Shown here: positions 59,463-64,000 of the stretch, one piece after another
Numbering within the stretch: position 1 is the first letter of the stretch
Layout of the letters: each line of letters starts with the position of its first letter
NCBI GenBank assembly: GCA_010206225.2
Contig: VIQU02000019.1
Coordinates: forward strand, 20,583-84,582
Reading direction: 5' to 3'
Source of the DNA: Lachnospiraceae bacterium MD308
GTDB taxonomy: Bacteria; Bacillota; Clostridia; Lachnospirales; Lachnospiraceae
DNA length: 64,000 nucleotides
The notes under the pieces: generated by a model
Databases searched by the model: none
The model's input: the letters and a program-made list of their open reading frames with translations, nothing else
What the model was told of the DNA's origin: nothing
Program-made: the position numbers and the translations under genes

Positions 59463-61049
59463 ATGGCACAGATCAATGTAAGCAGCCTCACGTTTTGTTA
59501 TGAGGGAAGCTATGACAACATTTTTGAAAACGTATCTTTTACCATAGATACGGACTGGAAGCTTGGATTTATTGGGAGAAACGGGAAGGGAAAGACGACT
59601 TTTCTGAATCTTTTGCTCGGGAAATATGAGTATATTGGCTCTATCACTTCTAACACGGTATTTGATTATTTTCCCTATCAGATAAAGGAAGAATTCAAAG
59701 AAAAGCCGGCCGCCGATTTTGTAGAAGAACTGAAGGATGACTGTGAGCTGTGGCGCGTGATATGTGAGCTCAATAAGATGGATATGGATGCACAAGCGTT
59801 ATACCGTCCCTTTTCTACTTTAAGCTTCGGAGAACAGACGAAGCTTCTGCTTGCAGTGCTGTTTTCAGGGGAAAACAATTTTCTGCTGATCGATGAACCG
59901 ACCAACCATCTGGACAGTAGGGCAAGAGAGACGGTAAAAGAGTATCTGAAAAAAAAGAAAGGGTTTATTCTGGTTTCTCACGACAGAGATTTTCTGGATG
60001 CGTGCGTGAACCATGTATTAGTGCTTAACCGGCATTCTATTGAAGTACAGGCGGGAAATTTTTCGAGCTGGCGGGAGAATAAGAGACGTCAGGATGCCTG
60101 TATGCAGATGGAGAATGAAAAGCACAAAAAGGAGATAGGAAGGCTTAAGGAAGCAGCAAGACAGACAAGACAGTGGGCAGATAAAAATGAAAGCACAAAG
60201 ATAGGATTTGATCCGGCAAAGGAACCGGACCGCTGCAAAGCCACGAGAGCGTATATCGGGGCAAAGACTAAGAAGATGTTAAGCCGGGCAGGTCAGACAG
60301 AGCGGAGGATTGAGCAGGAGATCAGGAAAAAAGAAGGACTGCTTCGGGATATTGAGGAACCGGCGAATTTAAAGATGATGCCTCTTGATCACCATAAGAG
60401 AACAGTTCTTGCGGCGGACAAGTATAGCTTGAAATATGGAGATGCTGAAAAGTATCTTTTTGAAAATATGTGCTTTGAGGTTAATCAGGGAGACAGGGCT
60501 TTCCTAAATGGCGCCAATGGCTGCGGGAAGTCCAGTCTGATAAAGGCTGTTCTTAGAAGAGTCATGGATGGCACAGACGGCACAGATAAGGCAGAAAAAA
60601 AGAGAAATGAGAGAAGAGCAGAAGAATCCGGGGAGTCTGAGGTTATAGAGGGCGGAAGGCTCTGGACAGCTTCGGGTTTGGCGGTCTCTTATATCAGTCA
60701 GGATACTTCTTTTCTGCGGGGCAGCGTCAAAGAATTCTGTAAGGAGCGTAACCTCGATGAAAGTCTGTTTTTGGCGATTCTGCGCCAGCTTGACATGGAG
60801 AGGGTACAGTTTGAAAAAAGAATGCAGGATTTTTCAGAAGGACAGAAGAAAAAAGTGCTGCTTGCTGCGAGCCTGCTTACTCCGGCACATTTATATATAT
60901 GGGACGAACCGCTGAATTATATCGATGTATTTTCCAGAATGCAGGTGGAGGAATTGCTTCTTACGCACCGGCCAACCATGCTTGTGGTAGACCACGACGT
61001 ACGATTCGTAAGAAAAATTGCAACAAAGCTGATTGATATCCCTTCCTGA
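59463..61049 (+). CDS. ABC-F family ATPase, Lsa-like (putative antibiotic resistance/ribosome protection)
   Basis: Two NBDs without TM; DTDWKLGFIGRNGKGKTTFLNLL, YRPFSTLSFGEQTKLLLAVLFSGENNFLLIDEPTNHLDSRARETVKEYLKKKKGFILVSHDRDFLD, closely resembling Lsa-type proteins. Confidence 0.88.
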   Translation: MAQINVSSLTFCYEGSYDNIFENVSFTIDTDWKLGFIGRNGKGKTTFLNLLLGKYEYIGSITSNTVFDYFPYQIKEEFKEKPAADFVEELKDDCELWRVICELNKMDMDAQALYRPFSTLSFGEQTKLLLAVLFSGENNFLLIDEPTNHLDSRARETVKEYLKKKKGFILVSHDRDFLDACVNHVLVLNRHSIEVQAGNFSSWRENKRRQDACMQMENEKHKKEIGRLKEAARQTRQWADKNESTKIGFDPAKEPDRCKATRAYIGAKTKKMLSRAGQTERRIEQEIRKKEGLLRDIEEPANLKMMPLDHHKRTVLAADKYSLKYGDAEKYLFENMCFEVNQGDRAFLNGANGCGKSSLIKAVLRRVMDGTDGTDKAEKKRNERRAEESGESEVIEGGRLWTASGLAVSYISQDTSFLRGSVKEFCKERNLDESLFLAILRQLDMERVQFEKRMQDFSEGQKKKVLLAASLLTPAHLYIWDEPLNYIDVFSRMQVEELLLTHRPTMLVVDHDVRFVRKIATKLIDIPS

Positions 61050-61134
61050 TTGCACTATAATGAATATCGGAGGCAGAGAATCTGTCAGAGAAGGTTATCT
61101 TTTAAGGAAGATATTGTACGAGGGAGGAATAGCC

Positions 61135-62742
61135 GTGGATAAGGATACGTCTGGCACGATTCGTCGTGCGGAGCATTTTCAGGTGGTTTTGATCGGAGAG
61201 GGGATTATGGTAGGAGGCATCGCCGGATTCGTGGTGATTCTTTACCGTATGATCCTTGAGTTTGCAGGTGAGGCACTGCAGCGCATATTGAGTTTTATCG
61301 GGCATCATCCGGTGCGTATCGCCGGATGGTTTCTGATACTTCTGCTGCTGGCCTGGATCGTAGGGAAATTAGTGACGGCAGAGCCGATGATTTCCGGAAG
61401 CGGGATTCCTCAACTTGAAGGGGAGATGATCGGAAAGTTTGATCAGAACTGGTGGAAGGTTATCGGGGGGAAATTTCTGGGCGGATTTTTATGTCTGCTT
61501 GGAGGAATGGCGCTTGGAAGAGAAGGTCCGTCCATTCAGCTTGGAGCTATGGCAGGAAAAGGAGTGTCTAAAGGGCTTGAGCGGGGGAAGACGGAGGAAA
61601 AGTTTCTGCTGACCTGCGGGGCCAGTGCCGGCCTTGCGGCAGCGTTTCATGCGCCGTTGGCAGGAGTAATGTTCTCGCTGGAGGAGGTACATAAGAATTT
61701 CTCGGTATCCGTGCTGCTGTCGGTCATGGCTTCATCTCTGACGGCTGATTTTCTTGCCACTACAGTATTTGGCATGACTCCGGTATTTAATTTCGAGATT
61801 GTGAAGACGCTTCCATTGCAGTACTATGGGATGATACTGCTGCTTGGCGCTATATTGGGCGTGCTCGGGGCATTTTACAACTGGTTTACTTTGAAAGTAC
61901 AATCACTTTATAATCGTGCAGGGTTTCTCAATACAACGAAAAAGCTTATGATTCCATTTATCTGTGCAGGGCTTCTTGGCGTTACGGAGCCGGAGCTTTT
62001 AGGAAGCGGGCATGCGCTGATTCAATATCTGACGAATGTGGATGTCTTGCTGGGGACGGTTATTTTTATACTGATTAGCAGATTTATCTTTTCAGCAGTA
62101 TGCTTCGGATCAGGAGCGCCGGGAGGCATCTTCTTTCCGCTGCTTGTACTGGGAGGCTTTATAGGGGGTGTTTTCGCGACGGTGGGAGTACAATACTTTG
62201 GTATGGACGTAGTTTATATCAATAATTTTGTGCTGCTTTCTATGGCTGGATATTTTTCGGCGATTGTCAGAGCGCCGCTTACGGGAATTATTCTGATCTT
62301 TGAGATGACGGGTTCCCTTACGCAGATGCTGTCTCTGTCAATTGTGTCAATTGTTGCATATATTGTTGCGACACTGCTGAAATCGAAACCAATCTATGAA
62401 AGTCTCCTTGAAAGACTTCTTAATAAGCAAGAGACAGAGGCGCAGGAGTTAAAGGAGGCAAAAAGATGGGAAGCAGGACATCGGCAGAAGATTCTTGCGA
62501 ATTTTGTCGTGCAGTATAATTCTATGTTAAATGACACATTTATCAGCGAGATCAAATGGCCGGACAATTGCCTTGTAGTGGCCGTTCAAAGAGGGGTAAA
62601 GGAGATTATTCCAAGAGGAACGACGAAGCTTCAGGTAGGGGATGTGATCGTAATCCTTATGAATGAAGGTGATATGGCATATGTGCATGATGAGATGCAG
62701 AAACTTTGCACCTCAAAGGACTATTTTGCGGTTGAACAATAA
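61135..62742 (+). CDS. ClC family chloride channel/antiporter with C-terminal TrkA_C-like domain
   Basis: GSGIPQLEGEM, GREGPSIQLGAMAGKG, GSGAPGGIFFPLLVLGG; C-terminal RGTTKLQVGDVIVILMNEGD. GTG start with SD gggaggaat. Confidence 0.92.
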   Translation: MDKDTSGTIRRAEHFQVVLIGEGIMVGGIAGFVVILYRMILEFAGEALQRILSFIGHHPVRIAGWFLILLLLAWIVGKLVTAEPMISGSGIPQLEGEMIGKFDQNWWKVIGGKFLGGFLCLLGGMALGREGPSIQLGAMAGKGVSKGLERGKTEEKFLLTCGASAGLAAAFHAPLAGVMFSLEEVHKNFSVSVLLSVMASSLTADFLATTVFGMTPVFNFEIVKTLPLQYYGMILLLGAILGVLGAFYNWFTLKVQSLYNRAGFLNTTKKLMIPFICAGLLGVTEPELLGSGHALIQYLTNVDVLLGTVIFILISRFIFSAVCFGSGAPGGIFFPLLVLGGFIGGVFATVGVQYFGMDVVYINNFVLLSMAGYFSAIVRAPLTGIILIFEMTGSLTQMLSLSIVSIVAYIVATLLKSKPIYESLLERLLNKQETEAQELKEAKRWEAGHRQKILANFVVQYNSMLNDTFISEIKWPDNCLVVAVQRGVKEIIPRGTTKLQVGDVIVILMNEGDMAYVHDEMQKLCTSKDYFAVEQ

Positions 62743-62799
62743 AAAGCTTTATAAAAATTCTTGAAATCTGTTCTCCTATGTGCTAACATGATAAAAAAT

Positions 62800-63079
62800 T
62801 AAATTGCAAATGCGATGAAAGAGACTCTGTTCTCTGGAACTTGACAGGAATAAAGCGTCACCGACTGAGAGCGCTTTTTGAGGAATGAGGACGATAGGGA
62901 ACACTCTGGAGCAGACTGTTTGAAATGGAGTAGGGCAGTACGTGAGCGCACGTTATGCGCAGAAAGTGGAATCCTGATAAGAGGATTCAAAGCGGGTGGT
63001 ACCGCGGATAACGATGATGATATCCGTCTTGCGGCTGTAATTATGTTTTTTTACGGTCCGGGGCGGATTTTTTATTTTT
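62800..63079 (+). ncRNA. T-box leader, predicted tRNA-Asp specific (specifier GAC)
   Basis: Stem I start gcgatgaaagaga; candidate specifier GAC at 62863-62865 followed by tgagagcgc; T-box sequence agcGGGTGGTACCGCGG (62991-63007); terminator 63022-63079 (atccgtctt/ggggcggat stem then poly-T). Confidence 0.9.
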
Positions 63080-63149
63080 GAAAAGGAAAGACTTTAAAAG
63101 TGTCTGTCCTTTTACGTATCCGTCCCGCTGGAAAAAAGGAGGACCAGAT

Positions 63150-63704
63150 ATGGAATATTACACAGGCGTAGCGCAGAAAAAAACAATGGAGATCAGTGAG
63201 CTTTTAAGAGAGGCAAAGGCGGGAGATACCGTGAGGGTCAACGGCGCGGTCCATACGATCCGCGATATGGGAACAGTAGCATTTGTCATCTTAAGAAAGA
63301 GAGAGGGGCTTTTACAGGCGGTATACGAAGAAGGGACGGCACAGTTTCCTTTAAAGGATTTGAAAGAGGCGGCCACGATCGAGGCGGAAGGCGTATTGGA
63401 GAAAAATGAGAAAGCGCCGCAGGGAATTGAAATCCGCATAAGATCAGTACGTACTTTAAGTGAGCCGGCGGATGAGAGGATGCCTCTTGCTATTTCAAAA
63501 TGGAAGCTTGGCACTTCTCTGGAAGCGAAGCTTAATTACAGATCCATTTCCTTGAGAAACGTGCGTGAGAGGGCAAAGTTCAGAATACAGGAAGGGCTTA
63601 CAAGAGCATTTAGAGATTTTCTGTACGGACAGGGCTTTACAGAGATTCATACTCCAAAGATTGGGGCAAAAGGCGCGGAAGGCGGAGCAAATATATTTAA
63701 GTAA
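63150..63704 (+). pseudogene. aspS: Aspartyl-tRNA synthetase, truncated after about 185 codons
   Basis: EYYTGVAQKKTMEISELLREAKAGDTVRVNGAVHTIRDMGTVAFVILR (OB anticodon-binding fold), FRIQEGLTRAFRDFLYGQGFTEIHTPKIGAKGAEGGANIFK then stop; class II catalytic motifs 2 and 3 absent. ORF-track start 63078 lies in the T-box terminator, so start set at 63150. Confidence 0.85.
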
Positions 63705-63878
63705 AACTTTCCCAATTTACCGGACTATAGAATAGACCTGTAAACTCGTAAAAAACTATATAATACATTCAAAACTAGCTAAGCAAAAGTAATAATCTTA
63801 AAAAAATGGCCATTTTTAACCGTGCCACACCTGTTAATCCATTCAGATTTTTGTAAAATTGTGTATAAAACACTATTA

Positions 63879-63913
63879 TATATAGTCCTAATATGATATA
63901 ATAGGACTATATA
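63879..63913 (+). repeat. 12-bp inverted repeat upstream of putative transposase
   Basis: TATATAGTCCTA (63879-63890) - 11 nt - TAGGACTATATA (63902-63913). Confidence 0.85.
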
Positions 63914-63927
63914 AAGAGGTGATTTTT

Positions 63928-64000
63928 ATGCCCGTACCTGCTGATATCAGAGCAGTTCCAAGACCAGTTAATACCATAGTGGATGACAACGGCCGAGATG
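63928..64000 (+). CDS. Putative transposase N-terminus, truncated by window edge
   Basis: SD gaggt then ATG: MPVPADIRAVPRPVNTIVDDNGRD...; resembles N-termini I associate with Firmicute IS transposases, but too short for certainty. Confidence 0.5.
   Translation, partial: MPVPADIRAVPRPVNTIVDDNGRD

Larger units (their letters stand above)
63705..64000 (+). mobile_element. Putative IS element left part, continuing past window edge
   Basis: Sequence right after the aspS truncation is AT-rich, non-coding, then a new ORF start; aspS reading does not resume within the window. Exact IS end not determined. Confidence 0.55.

Overview
This 64 kb window looks like a low/medium-GC anaerobic Firmicute chromosome, probably Lachnospiraceae-like (inferred from gene content and order only). 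It contains no rRNA, tRNA or CRISPR array that I could recognise. From left to right: (i) a glycyl-radical-enzyme (GRE) sugar/polyol catabolic locus, made of GRE, activase, RhaB-like FGGY kinase, RbsABC-type ABC importer and FucA-like class II aldolase, closed by a strong terminator and followed by a fused DhaK-DhaL kinase; (ii) an ECF S-component and a polar amino-acid ABC importer; (iii) a MacB-like ABC export locus whose adaptor carries an unusual Ser-rich/Ig-like insertion; (iv) an acetyltransferase, thioesterase, radical SAM and FAD protein group; (v) clpB behind a degenerate CIRCE-like element; (vi) a PssA/Psd phospholipid cluster between two YitT paralogs; (vii) the housekeeping block murE-priA-(amidohydrolase)-def-fmt-(tetR)-yugP-rsmB-rlmN-PP2C-pknB-rsgA-rpe-TPK-ychF-lgt; (viii) a two-component system with a secreted GH25 lysozyme; (ix) a divergent MerR/MATE pair with a textbook 19-bp-spacer operator; (x) a four-subunit 2-oxoacid:ferredoxin oxidoreductase; (xi) an Lsa-like ABC-F gene behind an apparent attenuator leader with a 3-codon uORF; (xii) a ClC channel; (xiii) a T-box (Asp specifier GAC) in front of an aspS gene cut off after about 185 codons, next to an apparent IS element. 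The best candidates for novelty are the GRE locus of unassigned substrate, the ABC-F leader, the T-box/aspS/IS junction and the modified efflux adaptor. All family calls come from reading motifs; no database search was run.
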